This document shows positions 52,105 through 63,883 of a stretch of DNA of 64,000 bases, in pieces. The stretch spans positions 25,926,173 to 25,990,172 of the forward strand of contig NC_046293.1 of the NCBI RefSeq assembly GCF_004115265.2, in the 5' to 3' direction. The notes below the pieces were generated by a model. It had not been told where the DNA came from. It was given only the letters and a program-made list of their open reading frames with translations, and made no database searches. The stretch comes from Rhinolophus ferrumequinum. Lineage: Eukaryota; Chordata; Mammalia; Chiroptera; Rhinolophidae. The number at the start of each line of letters is the position of its first letter. Position 1 is the first letter of the stretch. Both the position numbers and the translations under genes were made by a program.

Positions 52105-52730
52105 CAGCAGTCCCTGTATACCACCTGTACATTCGGTGACCTTCCCAAGACGTTGACTGTGGGTTGGGGTGGCCTGAGCCATTGGTCCTACTGCGAGATG
52201 TTTTAAAGCCTCATTAGAAATGTTTGGGTCCCCATGAAGCCCTACTACACCCAGGTTTACCAGGAGATCTGGGTAGGGATGAGGCTGATGAGCTTCGTCA
52301 TTTACAAAATCAGTAAGTAAACAAGTAAAGCTTTGAAAGCTTCGAGCCCTACACCTGCCCCTGGCCATCACTAACCAGTGCTACCTGGACTTCCATCAGA
52401 TGGAACGTTAGCCCTGCTGTAAATTTCAGCAAGCTGTTAGAGGGACCATGCACATCGCTGTATATTTGTACAATGCCCTTTCCTTCACGGCATGAATAAA
52501 TGTACCTGTGAGATAGACCACTGCCTGCACCGAGGGTTCTCTCAGCTCTCCCATGTACCCATCCTACCCTCAGTAGGTCCTGTGACAGCACCTGCAGCCA
52601 CTCTCACTGAGCCATTCCAGCCTTAGGATTTCTGGGCCAGTGAAAAGTAGACATCTCAGTTACTGTAAAAGTTGGAAATCAGATCTAGGCATTCACACGT
52701 CTGATGTTACACAAATTTAAAAAAAAAATT
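52105..52730 (+). pseudogene. Processed pseudogene of ATP5MJ (6.8-kDa mitochondrial proteolipid, MP68)
   Basis: A GC-richer block absent from unit A at the equivalent point (near 38315). ATG at 52198 and TAA at 52372 frame a 58-codon reading with clear likeness to the ATP-synthase-associated proteolipid: [19 protein letters not shown], then FVIYKI, then SKALKAS and the terminal PAPGHH. Codon 3 is TAA (CAA in the parent) and a second stop follows the YKISK segment, so it is dead. There are no introns, a 5' UTR precedes it, a 3' UTR follows, and an A-run at 52719-52729 ends it: a retrocopy. It lies upstream of KLRD1 exon 1 in unit B. Confidence 0.88.
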
Positions 52731-53973
52731 GGGAGGGAGTCTGGTTCCTATGGGGTGAATGGTAGTTTATATTTCCAGATACTTAATCATAGATCAAGGT
52801 CTCTACTTTCAAGATTTTTATTCTGCCCATCTGTCCCACATTTGAATTTTGCCCTGATAAGGTTATTCTTTGCAGGAAAAAAAGCATATGAATTCAACTG
52901 TCAGTATACTATCTGAATGAGACAACACAATAAAAAACATAATACTAAAATATTAGTACAAATAAGATAAAAGAGCAGCTGTAGTCATGTTCGAAGGACT
53001 TCAAGGGACCAGAACAATGGAGAGTTACATGTTGAAGGAAGGTTTAAGGCTCATGTGAATGAGGCATTGAAGGGTGGGGCGTAGACCAGCTGAGGCAGTC
53101 AGAACAGGTGTGGACGTGTGTGTACATGGAACAGTAATGGGAAAGTCACTCTGTTTCTTCCTTTTTGATCTTTGCATTTCATTGCTGGGTTAATGAGGCA
53201 GCAATCAGAAGAACATAATGAGAGATGGAAATAGTAACCACTCTCTGCTAAAGAAAGGAAATAAAAATCAACAAAACACACAGACACAGAGAGATAGGCT
53301 TGATTTGAAATATTTTGAATGTGTGTTCTGGAGAAAGACTGCCTGAGTTTCAAAGTTGGTAACTTTACTCAAATACGTAGTTCTGCCTTAGTTTTCTTAT
53401 CATTAAAATGAGTATATTTATGTATACTCACTTATTTCTTTTCAAAAACCACCCACTTTTCAGAAATAAGTGAGCTAACATATGCCAAGTACTTTAATAA
53501 AGGTAAATTGCAAATGTTTCTCATTATTAAAAGAGGAAAATACTTTGTGGAACTTCATTATTCTAAGTTAATTTACCTTTGATTTGCCTATCTTTTTTCC
53601 TATGTTACAAATATTTTAAAAAGGTCATTAATATTTAAACATTAAAAAAAAAACAACAAACACCTTTCTCTCACCTTGTTTTCTGATAGTAAAGTAATTG
53701 GCATTACACATGTGCACTGAGAATTTCCTGTGTTGTGGTTTCCGTAACATTTTAGAAGTTAGTGATTTTACTGCTTCTTGTTCATACTATACATCTTGTC
53801 TCATGAAGAACACTGCTTATATACACAGTTTTTCTTTTCCTTTTTCTTTTAAATTTCTACATATACAACTTTCAGATTTCTAGCCCCCATCTCAAGTCAG
53901 TGATCCAACAACGTGCTTCTTGAAAAAGCACACATCGTGGCTTACTGGTATCGACACTGGAATAATATTTCTC

Positions 53974-56900
53974 ATGGCAGGTATGTCAACCCAAGTCATA
54001 AAATTAAAAAATAAAAATTTGCAGAAATTTTATTTTATGGATATGGCTAATTTCAGGGCATGCTTTCAGAAAAAAATGGAAAATTTTAGGTTTTAGAGTA
54101 TCAGGATTTTCCACTTCATTTTATTTCTCTCATTCTTTATTCTGTAACTTAAAAATGATTTTGTGAATCTTCTATAACAGGTTTAAAGAGGTGATTCTGA
54201 GAGGGAAAGCTCTAAATTTTGAATGAGAACTGAATTTTCATCTAAATTATGAGCAACATAATTCTAACATAATGAGAGAATGTCAAATATATAAGATGCA
54301 ATGCTTAAAAGTATTATTTAAAAATTTACCATTTGTGGTACATCAAAAACCACCCAGACTAACTGTTTGTCATGTGGGACTGTTTTTAATGACAACACTC
54401 TTTTGGGAGCGTCCTAATGTTAATGCAGAATCTCCTAATATTAAATTGTTTTAAGGGTAAAGGTATAAACAACTTGTTTTGGGCATGAGAAAATGTAATG
54501 TTCTTGTAAAAAATGGTTGCTTATGTATAATTCAATGTGCTGTGAAATGAATCCAGCTCTTCAAGGAATTGCCCACCTATTCGTTGGAGACCTTCTTATT
54601 ATAGTGGGTACAGATGCTCTTATGTCTTCTCTTCCCTATAAAACCTCTACAAAGCCATGAACACCTAAAAAGCCATTTCTCAGAGCAGAGAATGCATTGA
54701 GATTAGCAGGGGGACGCACTCCTAAGCAGAATCATTGAGACAATGATAGAATGTGTTAAATAAGGACTCTGGGCCTAGATAAACTTTCATTTCATTTCTG
54801 ACTTGGGTATTTACTAGCTTTGATACCTTTACAAAATAATGTTATTAATGAATCCTAAATTTGCTCATCTACATAACAGGGTTCATACAACTATCTTGTG
54901 ATTTTTGTTTGAGAAAATAAAAGTAAATGTCCGTCATGTAAGCTCGTAAAACACCTTGGTGCCCATTGATGTCTTTTTACTGCAGTACTCTAAGCTGCTT
55001 TGCCAAATTAAAAAACAAATGTTAAATCCATTTTTCTGAGATAGAGCTGGTAAAGAAGAAAAGGTATGGGTAATCTTACTGAAGAACAAAAGTATATCTC
55101 ATAAAATAATTGTTATTGGGTGAAGTTCTGAAGGGAATGTCTTCATTTTTCAATGATAGGGTCGTCAAACCAAGCAACTTTTTAAATTCTCTCTTCCAGG
55201 TTTCTGCTTTTAAGAACTTCGGCTCCTGTGTTTGCTCTTTAAATCACTACCTTACCTCTCTTTCTTTACAGCTTTTCGGACCACTCCATGGAGGTTGATT
55301 TCTGGGATCTTAGCAGTAATATGCCTTCTGTTGATGGCTGCTTTGGGATTATTGTTGAAAAATTGTAAGTTTTTGTAAGCAAGTCTATATTAAAATCAAA
55401 ACTCTAATGAAAACATTTAAGAATAAAGGTTTCATTCTACTAATGTATAATAACTTGTTATTCCATAAGTTTGTATGTAATTAAGTAATTTCTAATCATT
55501 TCCTATAGTATTTCCTAAACAAAGTATTGGGCCAATATCATCACCAGGAGCCACAGAACCTCCGGAAGGTAGGTTCCATACTTTGGAAAAACTTTGTTTG
55601 TAGAAGATGAGCAGACAGTTTCTTGTTTTCTTCACACAGAAGGTTCATGGAATATTACACATAGTAAAACAATTTAACCACTAACTGTAGTATAGTCTCA
55701 TTTCATTGTTCTCTAATGTAAGAATTATTAATTTACATAGGTGTGCATTTATTTAATTAATAAGGAAAATATTAGCCTGAAATGACATATTTTTCCTACA
55801 TGAGTACTTGTGTTTAAGTAACAAATGATAAATAAATTATAATAAATATTTCAGCTAATCCTAATCACCATTCTGTGATTGTTCATAACTCATACTTTTA
55901 TATCTTTATAATTTTCCTTCTATTTGTTCCATAATTCAGAATATAGTTCAGAGATTTCTGCAATTAATTAATTCATTTTAATTAAATTTATTTGGGTGAC
56001 AGTTAATATAATTATATAGTTTTCAAGTGTAGAATTCTACAACACATCACCTATGTATTACACTGTGTGTTCACCATCCAAAGTCAAATTTCCTTTCATC
56101 ACCATATGTTAAACCCCCTTTACCCTTTTTAACCTCACCGCCCCCCTCCCCATTTAACCTTCGGTAACCCTAAACTGTTGTCTGTGTCTATGAGTTTTTG
56201 TTTCTTTGTTTGTCTTGTTCCTTTGTTGATTTCAGTTTTCTATCCCACAAATGAGTGTAGTCATATGGTTCTTGACTTTCTCTGACTTCTTTTGCTTGGC
56301 GCGATAATCTCAAGATCCATTCATGTTGTCCCAAATGGCACTATTTCATCTTTTCTTATGGCAGAATAGTATTCCATTTTGCATATATACCATATCATTT
56401 TTATCCAATCATCTATCGAAGGACACTGTGGGTGTTTCCATGTCTTGGCCACCATGACTAAAGCTGCAATGAACACAGAGGTACATACGAGGTAAGGACA
56501 ATTAAGTTCGCAATCTCATCCTAGAAAAAGTGCTACATACTTCATTGCTGAATGTCACTATAGTCACCTTCAAAGTACTCCCCTTGGGAAGCTATTCACA
56601 CATGCCAGCATGTAGTCCACCCTTCAAAACAATTTTGGAACTCTTTTTTTGGAATGGCCATCAGAGCTGTCATCGTATTACCCTTGATGTACTGAATGTA
56701 ATAAAAATGTCTTTCTTTCAATATTTCCTTTATCTTTGGGTAAACAAAAAAGTCATTGGGGGCTAGATCAGGTGTGTAGGGAGGGTGTTCCAATACAATT
56801 ATTTGTTTACTGGCTAAAAACTCCTTCACAGATAGTGCCATGGGAGCTGGTGCATTGTCATGATGCAAGAGCCATGAATTGTTGGAGAAAAGTTCAGGTC

Positions 56901-57059
56901 TTTTTTATCTAACTTTCCCATGCAGCCTTTTCAGCGATTCCAAATCATATTCTTGGTTCACTGTTTGTCCAGTTAATACAAATTATTAAGGAATATTCCC
57001 TCTGATACCAAAAAAAGGTTAACAACATCATTGCAACAAGTTCGTGAACTTCATTGTCA

Positions 57060-57153
<94 letters not shown>

Positions 57154-60100
57154 TTAAATTAAAGTTTATAGGGGTGACAATGGTTAATAAAGTTACATAG
57201 GTATATCTTTACAGATAATTTTTTTCAGATTTCTTGGATAGATAGATACCCAGAAACCCAAAAGAGGGATTGCTGGGTTATACGGTAATTCTATTTTTAA
57301 TTTTCTGAGGAAACACTATACTGTTTTCAATAGTAGCTGTATCAATTTACATCCCTATCGGCAGTGTATGAGGGTTTCTTTTCCTCTACAACCTCTCCAA
57401 CTCTTGTAATTACATGTCTTGTGGATAATAGCTATTCCAACAGATGTGAGGTGGTCTCTCATTGTGGTTTTGATTTGCATTTCCTTAATAGCTAGAGAGG
57501 TTTAGCACTTTTTCATATATGTGTTGACTGGATATCTTCTTGGGAGAAGTGTCTATTAAGGTACTCTGCCAATTTTTAAGAGATTTCTGGCAATTCTGAC
57601 CCTTCTTATCCAATGTAAGCCAGGTCAAGTCCAATTTTTTAAATATATTTTTTCCCTAATGTTCTGCAAGTTGTCTTACCATCTTCTGTGATCCTATAGA
57701 ATTTACTTATATTTGTGGTTTTCTTAGAACTTTTTCAGCTTCATTGAGATATAATTGATGTACAACATTGTGTAATTTTAAGGTATGCAATGTGTTCATT
57801 TGATATACTTATATATTGCAATGTGGTTATGATGGCCACTACCTAATGCCTCCATTATGTCAAAAAATAATCATTTCTTTTATATTGTGAGAAGATTTAA
57901 CATCTACTATTTAGGAACTTACAAATATATAACACAGTATTGTTGACTCTAACCACAATGTTATACAGTAGATCCTTAAAACTTTTTAATCTTCTAAGTG
58001 AAAGTTTGTACCCTTTGGCCAACATGTCTTCATTTCCCCTACCTCTCAGCCACTGGTAACCACCATTCTCTCTATAATATTAGCACCATTCATTTGGCAA
58101 AGATTTGAGTAGCTATCACTGAGAATAGTACATGTTCAAGGTACTATCACCGTTAAACTGTATGACTGGACTTTAAACTAATTGTTTTATTTATGTTCAT
58201 TTTGAAAATAAAATGTTCAAGATATATATCAAATTTCTCCCAAGGTCCCATACTCTTTTCTGACTCAGGAAATATACTAAAATGTATACCTTCTTTAAAT
58301 ATCTCTTTGCTCTAATTTACTCGTATTTACACACCAGAGCTCAACTTTGGGTCACTTCCTTAAAAAAAGATTCTTTTAACCACCACCACTCCCATCCTAC
58401 ACTCTTCTAAGGGATGTTTTAACATAATGAATTTTTTTTGGTGCATAATTACCCTAATTAATGTTACATAATTAAATAACATTTATTAATTAATAAATGA
58501 TGGGAAGTTGTAATATCCACAAGGAGAAAAGGTCATGTCTGTCTTAGGCACATAAATATCCTCTGCACTTTGGTAATGTAGTAGATTCTCAAAGATTATT
58601 TGTAGAAACGAATAAAAAATGAGTTTTGAATGAGTAAATACCAGTTAAAAAATTAAGTCTCACAATGGATGGATCTTGAGATTATCATGCCAATCAAAAT
58701 AAGTCACACACAAAAAGTTGAGAACCATATGATTCACTCACATGTGGGACATAAAATTTAAAGCAACAAACAAGACAAACAAGCAAAAACTCATAGACAC
58801 ACCAGGGGGAAGGGGAGAGGGGATGATAGAAGAGGGCAAGAGGGACAAATATATGGTAATAGAAGGAAAACTGACTCTGGGTGGTGAACACACAATACAA
58901 TATATAGATGAAATATTATAAAACTATGTACTTGAAAGCTATATACTTTTACTTACCATTTAAAAAAAATTGAATCTCCAATGTCATCATTCATTTTTCA
59001 TTTTCTCTTTGAGGCTCTGACTGCTGTTCCTGTCAAGAAAAGTGGATTGGGTACCGATGCAACTGTTACTTCATTTCTAATGGAAAAGAAACTTGGACAG
59101 AAAGCAGGGATTTCTGTGCCTCTCAGAATTCCAGTCTGCTTCATTTGCAAAACGAAGATGAATTGGTATGTATTTAATTATGGTTTCTGGTACTTTCTTT
59201 GACCTAGGAAAAATATGCTGTCTAAGAAAAATGAGTACTTTGAAATCTCTAATCTGATCATAACTGGATGGTTATATTTGAACTAATAATGACTTACAGA
59301 TTTCTTATCCCTTAGAACATTCATTATAAAACCAACATAAAATTTCTCAAATATTTATATTACAGAAATCCAAGGTAGATAATCCAAGATAGATACTCCA
59401 AGATAGATAATATTTAAGAGACATTTTAGAGAAATCAAAGAAGAAATGATAGGTCATTATTTTTATTCAAATAACCAACCAATTAAGTTTTTAAATGTTC
59501 AGTTCTTGAATTTATATTTTCTTTGATAATTATATAGCTTTTATCATCATTCTTGGATATAATGTGCAATGAACATGGAGAACATGATCATAATAATTAC
59601 CCAATTCTTAACAAAAAGTGAAAGATTTCTCCAACATGAGGAACCTGTGTTGAGTGTAGATTGAGTAGGTCTATCAGATAATTTTATCTGACACGATACT
59701 GGTGATTTGGGATCAAATTTGATTGTCGATATCTGTGAAGAAATTGTTCTATGAAAATTTAACCCCTTTATAATATTTTTTATTCTTTCAAGAATGAGAT
59801 TTTGTGATATTGTGTCTCCATAAATGAATGGGTCCTATAGTGAGAAAATATGAGACATGTGACTATACCTCCTAAACTAGACATAAAAAAGGATTTCAGT
59901 TCAAGTGACTTGAAGTCTGGATCTAATGTTGGACACTGATTTTCTTGAAGTTACATTATTCTCAGAGTAGATTCAATTTAAGTTAAGATGTTCGTCTCTG
60001 TTTCCCATCAGAGTTTCATGAACCACAGTATAAACTTTTACTGGATTGGACTGTCTTACAATGAAGAACAGGGTGTCTGGCAGTGGGAGGATGGCTCTGC

Positions 60101-61039
60101 TCTCTCCCCAGATCTGTAAGTTTCTCTCACTTAAGGTCTTTTTATGAGTTTATCCTTTAGTCCGACCAAAGATTGGAACATCCGGGAATACCGTAGCTAA
60201 AATAACCTCTCTGGAGCCTGAGAATACAGAAAATAGAACAGATATAGGACAGTAGCAATTTTAGCCCCACCTAGAACATCCATATATATGCTCAAGTGAT
60301 ATGAAGTTAGTGTACTTGTGACCATAAAAGAGCTATGACTTTCTCTTTCTTCTTTGAAACACACACTTTGATGTGTTGTGCATGTACTGATGCTCACGCA
60401 GAGAGAAGCTGCCCCGGGAAAACAGGATAGTCATTATATTCTTTAGCCTGGGGGAGCCCAATATTCTCAGCATCCTCATGTTTCAAATATGCTGGGCTTC
60501 TACATATTTGTAATCTTAGACTCTCATGTTCATTTATAAACATGGTATTTGCATCATCATACAATGACAAATTTTATGCTCTGATTTCTTTTCCTCAGCT
60601 AAATTAGTCAATACATCTTTAAACAAAATAGAGGCAAAGTTTGTTACATATTAAAACCATTAAGAACAATGGCAGGAACAAAAAAATCCCTGACGTCAAT
60701 ACTATTGATTATTGAGGCAATAAATCCTTTTTGTAATATCGTGAAAATTGTGTCTATTGAATGAAAAATATGCAATGGCTCAGTATGTTAATATCTCATT
60801 CAAATGCTTTAAAAAGTTATACCATTTAATAAAAACACCATCCTTGAACATTCTCTTTTCCTTTTGCCATATGTTAATATTTTATTTTTCATTACAGATT
60901 TTCATTGTCACAAACTGTAAATATACAGAATTGCATAACTTATAGAGCAAGCGGAAGTACTCTGGATAAAGCCTGTGAAAGTAAAAGCCGTTATATCTGT
61001 AAGAAGAAGCTTATAGGAGCTTATTTAGGTGTTTCTTAG
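53974..61039 (+). CDS. KLRD1: Killer cell lectin-like receptor D1 (CD94), intact copy B, six exons
   Basis: CD94 is a type II membrane lectin-like receptor chain of NK and T cells; it pairs by disulfide with NKG2 (KLRC) chains to bind MHC-E-type molecules. Exons: 53974-53980 (start ATGGCAG), 55272-55364, 55509-55568, 59014-59165, 60012-60115, 60898-61039 (TAG at 61037). They sum to 558 nt, 185 residues, with phases agreeing at every junction and GT donors throughout. Residues 9-31 form the membrane segment (start FRTTPWRLISGIL); the short stalk is exon 3; the lectin-like fold covers about 57-173. Cysteines at 57, 58, 60, 69, 71, 88, 151, 165 and 173 match human 58-174 with a constant offset of one. 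WIGL (115-118) and WQWEDGS (127-133) are core fold motifs. Sequons lie at N92 (NSS) and N108 (NHS). The protein runs seven residues past the human end. The exon 4 acceptor is a weak GAG. Confidence 0.93.
54330..54925. promoter_or_regulatory. Unusually conserved patch in KLRD1 intron 1 (copy B)
   Basis: Counterpart of the copy A patch, lying 350 bases after exon 1 and ending about 350 bases before exon 2 of the intact gene. The CTATAAAACCTCTACAAAG box is retained near 54638. A putative function rests only on the contrast in paralogue identity. Confidence 0.4.
56496..57061 (-). mobile_element. Mariner DNA transposon relic, internally deleted
   Basis: The ends AGGACAATTAAGTTCGCAA and, inverted, TGACAATGAAGTTCACGAA are terminal repeats. 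The minus strand holds 90 open codons of transposase C-terminus (start 56868): HHDNAPA, then HPPYTPDLAPNDFFVYPKIK, the catalytic-domain D and D(34)D-type motifs of mariner. The N-terminal DNA-binding part is mostly deleted. It is inserted in an L1 in KLRD1 intron 3, next to (CT)n(TA)n. Confidence 0.85.
57062..57149. repeat. (CT)n(TA)n microsatellite
   Basis: CT run to about 57109 then TA run to 57149, between the mariner relic and an L1 tail. Confidence 0.95.
57730..58075 (-). mobile_element. Old LINE-1 3' UTR, antisense (copy B intron 3)
   Basis: Orthologous to the copy A element at 41735-42070: same limits and neighbours, so it was present before the duplication. Confidence 0.75.
58658..58970 (+). 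mobile_element. LINE-1 3' end just before KLRD1 copy B exon 4
   Basis: Sense L1 tail (ACTCACATGTGGGACATAAAA, GGTGAACACACAATACAATA, A-rich end) ending about 43 bases before exon 4. Copy A lacks it. The end of the insertion lies next to the polypyrimidine tract of the exon 4 acceptor. Confidence 0.85.
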
Positions 61040-61352
61040 GTCAGAAGGGGTAGGTAATAAGGTCCAGTAATACTAAGAATAGTAAGTTTACCTCTTATAT
61101 TATTATAAATCATCTACTTCAAAGGTGTGTGAAATGTTTCAAATTATTTCTTATTATATAATTATCTCATATATTTGAAACCCTGTGTTTTAAGATTGAT
61201 AAAATTATGCACCCACAGGTAAAATTATACAGCACCAAGATAAATAATTTCATGAGTGTTTTGATGTAATGCATGTGTTCAATACTGCATGTGATATATT
61301 CTTCCGTATACATTGTTGTAAATTTTATCTGCATGAATTTAAAAATTTACAT

Positions 61353-61358
61353 AATAAA
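61353..61358 (+). terminator. Candidate polyadenylation signal of KLRD1 copy B
   Basis: AATAAA about 315 bases past the KLRD1 stop, in an AT-rich 3' flank. The matching place in copy A (near 45085) lacks the hexamer. Other A-rich variants occur nearby, so the assignment is tentative. Confidence 0.3.
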
Positions 61359-62340
61359 ATATATATCAACATAATTTCAGTCCTGTGTATGTTATAAAGG
61401 ACCATCTCTACCTCACTTTTCTGAAAGTTAGTTCTTTCTAGATATTTACCCATCTATATGTTTTAATTTAGAGCTAAAAATGCCATAGGACACTTTCCTC
61501 ATGTGTATCATTCAGACTCACAGATGAACACATTTGTGTGTCTTCTCTTGAATTCCTGAGTTCTGCAGAACAATCATAATCTTTGGCCAAATATGTGGTT
61601 CCTGTGTGATGGCTTTGAGATTTGCAAAAGTAAAGAGACACAAGCCCTGATCACATACATTTACAATAGCTATTTCTTTACTCCACAAGTGTTTCTTGCC
61701 TTATGCTTATCCATCAGTAAGAGTCACCTACATGTGCATTGAAAATCTTAATAACTACTTACTCCCAAGAACTTCTTCCTAAAAGTTATGTGTAAAGTAT
61801 GAACAACTCCCTTTTTTTTGTGGGAGAGGGAGAAATCCATTTTATTGAGGGTTTTCTGAGTGTCTCACAGAAGGACTGGGAACACAGAGTCCTGATGTCT
61901 GTGACCTGGATGGGATTTTCCTGACTTCACAGATTTCAAAAGCCTTTTTAACTATTCTCTTTAACTATTCTCTTTTTTTAACTATTGTTCAGACATCTTA
62001 AAAAATTTATATGGACATCTGTGTTTGCTTTCTAGTTTTATATTTCAATTATATCATAATAATTAAGAATCCAAATTAATATTTCATATATAAAGATCCA
62101 GGAAGAACACTTCATTTTTTGTTTCTCAAAATATAAATATAACAGAACTACCACCTGAACTCTTCACATTTCTTGTATGAAGATTGACTTAGGAAAATGC
62201 ACTGACGTTATATTGTGAAAAATAAGGGACGGGACATAATATCTTTCGAATTTTTTTAACTTGGTCTAAGAGAACATGCATTGTACTAATGGATATTTCA
62301 TGTTTTGGCTTTATTGTCCATCTGATTGCACAATTATATA

Positions 62341-62691
62341 TATATATATTTTATTTTATTTTTTTAAGATTTTATTGGGGAGAGGGAACAGGACCTTTAT
62401 TGGGAAACAGTATGTTTTTCCAAGTTAAGTTGTTGCTTCAATCTTAGTTGTGGAGGGTGCCGTTCAGTTTCAAGTTGTCCTTTCAGTCTTAGCTGTGGAC
62501 AGCGCAGCTCAGCTCCAGATCCAGTTGCCATTGCTAGTTGCAGGGGGCGCAGCCCACCACCCCTTGCGGGAGTCGAGGAGTTGAACCGGCAACCTTGTGG
62601 TTGAGAGCCCACTGGCCCATGTGGGAATCGAACCGGCAGCCTTCAGAGTTAGGAGCACGGAACTCTTACAGCCTGAGCCACTAGGCTGGCC
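62341..62691 (-). mobile_element. Rhin-type SINE, antisense, in the 3' flank of KLRD1 copy B
   Basis: Inverted tail at 62341-62370, body with the GGAGTCGAGGAGTTGAACCGG stretch near 62569, and head ending GCTGGCCC at 62691. The target duplication is CACAATTATATA / CACAATAATATA (62329-62340 and 62692-62703). It is absent from the matching place in unit A (near 46090), so it inserted after the duplication. Confidence 0.88.
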
Positions 62692-63669
62692 CACAATAAT
62701 ATACTTTTAATTACAAATTTAAAAACAGTATAGGTAAGCTGATAATGAAATTAAATAGTTTTCTGTCCCAACTATCCCATCTTCCTGTCTTCCTCCCACA
62801 GGCAATTTCATCTTTGTTTATTGTTTATTTTGTTTTTTACCTGACTAGAGTGGTTTTCTCTGTAATGAACCAAGGATGGTCCATTTTCACAATATTTGTT
62901 CAGGATGAATCTCAACTCTTTTCATTTAGCCAAACCCAATCATACGTTCAAATGATCACTTTTCATATCATCACCCATGAAGTGTCCAGAGCCAAATCTA
63001 TGATTTTTTCTGAGAACTCATAAACATTCATTACAGTTACAACAGCAATAAGTAAACATAGGTGATAAATACAGTGGATGATGTGGGATTTCAGAGAATA
63101 ATCTATGTCAAAATTGTCCCCCCCGAGAATAGAAATTTCCATTGCCTCTTAATTACAACTCAGATGGTTTTTCCAGCTCCCCTATCATTTCATGGAATTG
63201 TAATGGAAAGTTCTGCGTTGAATGTAGGATATGGTCACCCACGGCAGTGTTTGTTTCTCACAGCCTGGTTTTATCACTTTAGTCATACTCCATTTGGGAC
63301 CACCTGACCCATTTCACTTTGCTATTCTTCCCCCATTTTTACCTGCGTTCTGCTTTCCTTTACCCTGAAAATATATTAGTAGTCTTTGGGATGGGAAAGA
63401 TTTCTTTTATGTAAAGGTCTTTCTATCTCTCCCCCCGGCCCTGGTACCCTCCCCCAAATTTTCCCTCTGAAATGAGATTTCTCATTATTCTCAGGGAAAG
63501 ACATTAATTTTCTTCTTTTGCTCTCTGTTTATTTTTTTGCTGTGAAATGGGCTAATGCACATGGAAGGGTATAGTTGAGTGATTGTCTCAGTGTTGAATG
63601 TAAAAGGTAAGGAAATGTCCAAGAAACACACAATATAACAAAACAATATTGCCAATAGTTAGCTTATAC

Positions 63670-63843
63670 CTTTATTATTATTTTTTTTATCAGTTTCAGG
63701 CGTACAAAACAATGTAATAGTTAGACATTTACACCCCTCACAAAGTGATAACCCCCCTCCCCCAAACTACTACCCCTCTGACATCCTATAAAATGTTACA
63801 ATTCCATCGACTCTATTCCATATGCTGTACTCCACATTCCATG

Positions 63844-63883
<40 letters not shown>

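Larger units (their letters stand above)
55967..57579 (-). mobile_element. LINE-1 3' part, antisense, in KLRD1 copy B intron 3
   Basis: The inverted 3' UTR and ORF2 C-terminus run from 55967 to about 56490. A mariner relic, (CT)n(TA)n and a second short L1 tail (57150-57205) interrupt it, and ORF2 sequence resumes to 57579. The target duplication GAGATTTCTGCAATT / AGATTTCTGGCAATT encloses it. Absent from the same intron of copy A. Confidence 0.85.
51190..63665. repeat. Segmental duplication unit B (contains intact KLRD1)
   Basis: Partner of unit A, in direct orientation, about 13.8 kb downstream at its left end and 16.1 kb at its right end. The growing offset is explained by insertions seen only here: a processed ATP5MJ pseudogene (about 52105-52730), an L1 interrupted by a mariner relic (55967-57579), an L1 3' end (about 58658-58970) and a Rhin-type SINE (62341-62691). 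Overall similarity to A looks moderate (roughly four in five bases by eye), with a much closer patch in intron 1. Confidence 0.85.

Noticed and set aside
52042-52591. Minus-strand frames of 109 and 80 codons
   Set aside because: They are antisense to a processed ATP5MJ pseudogene, have no family likeness and no splice context.
56596-56868. 90-codon frame as a host gene
   Set aside because: Clear mariner transposase C-terminus between inverted terminal repeats.
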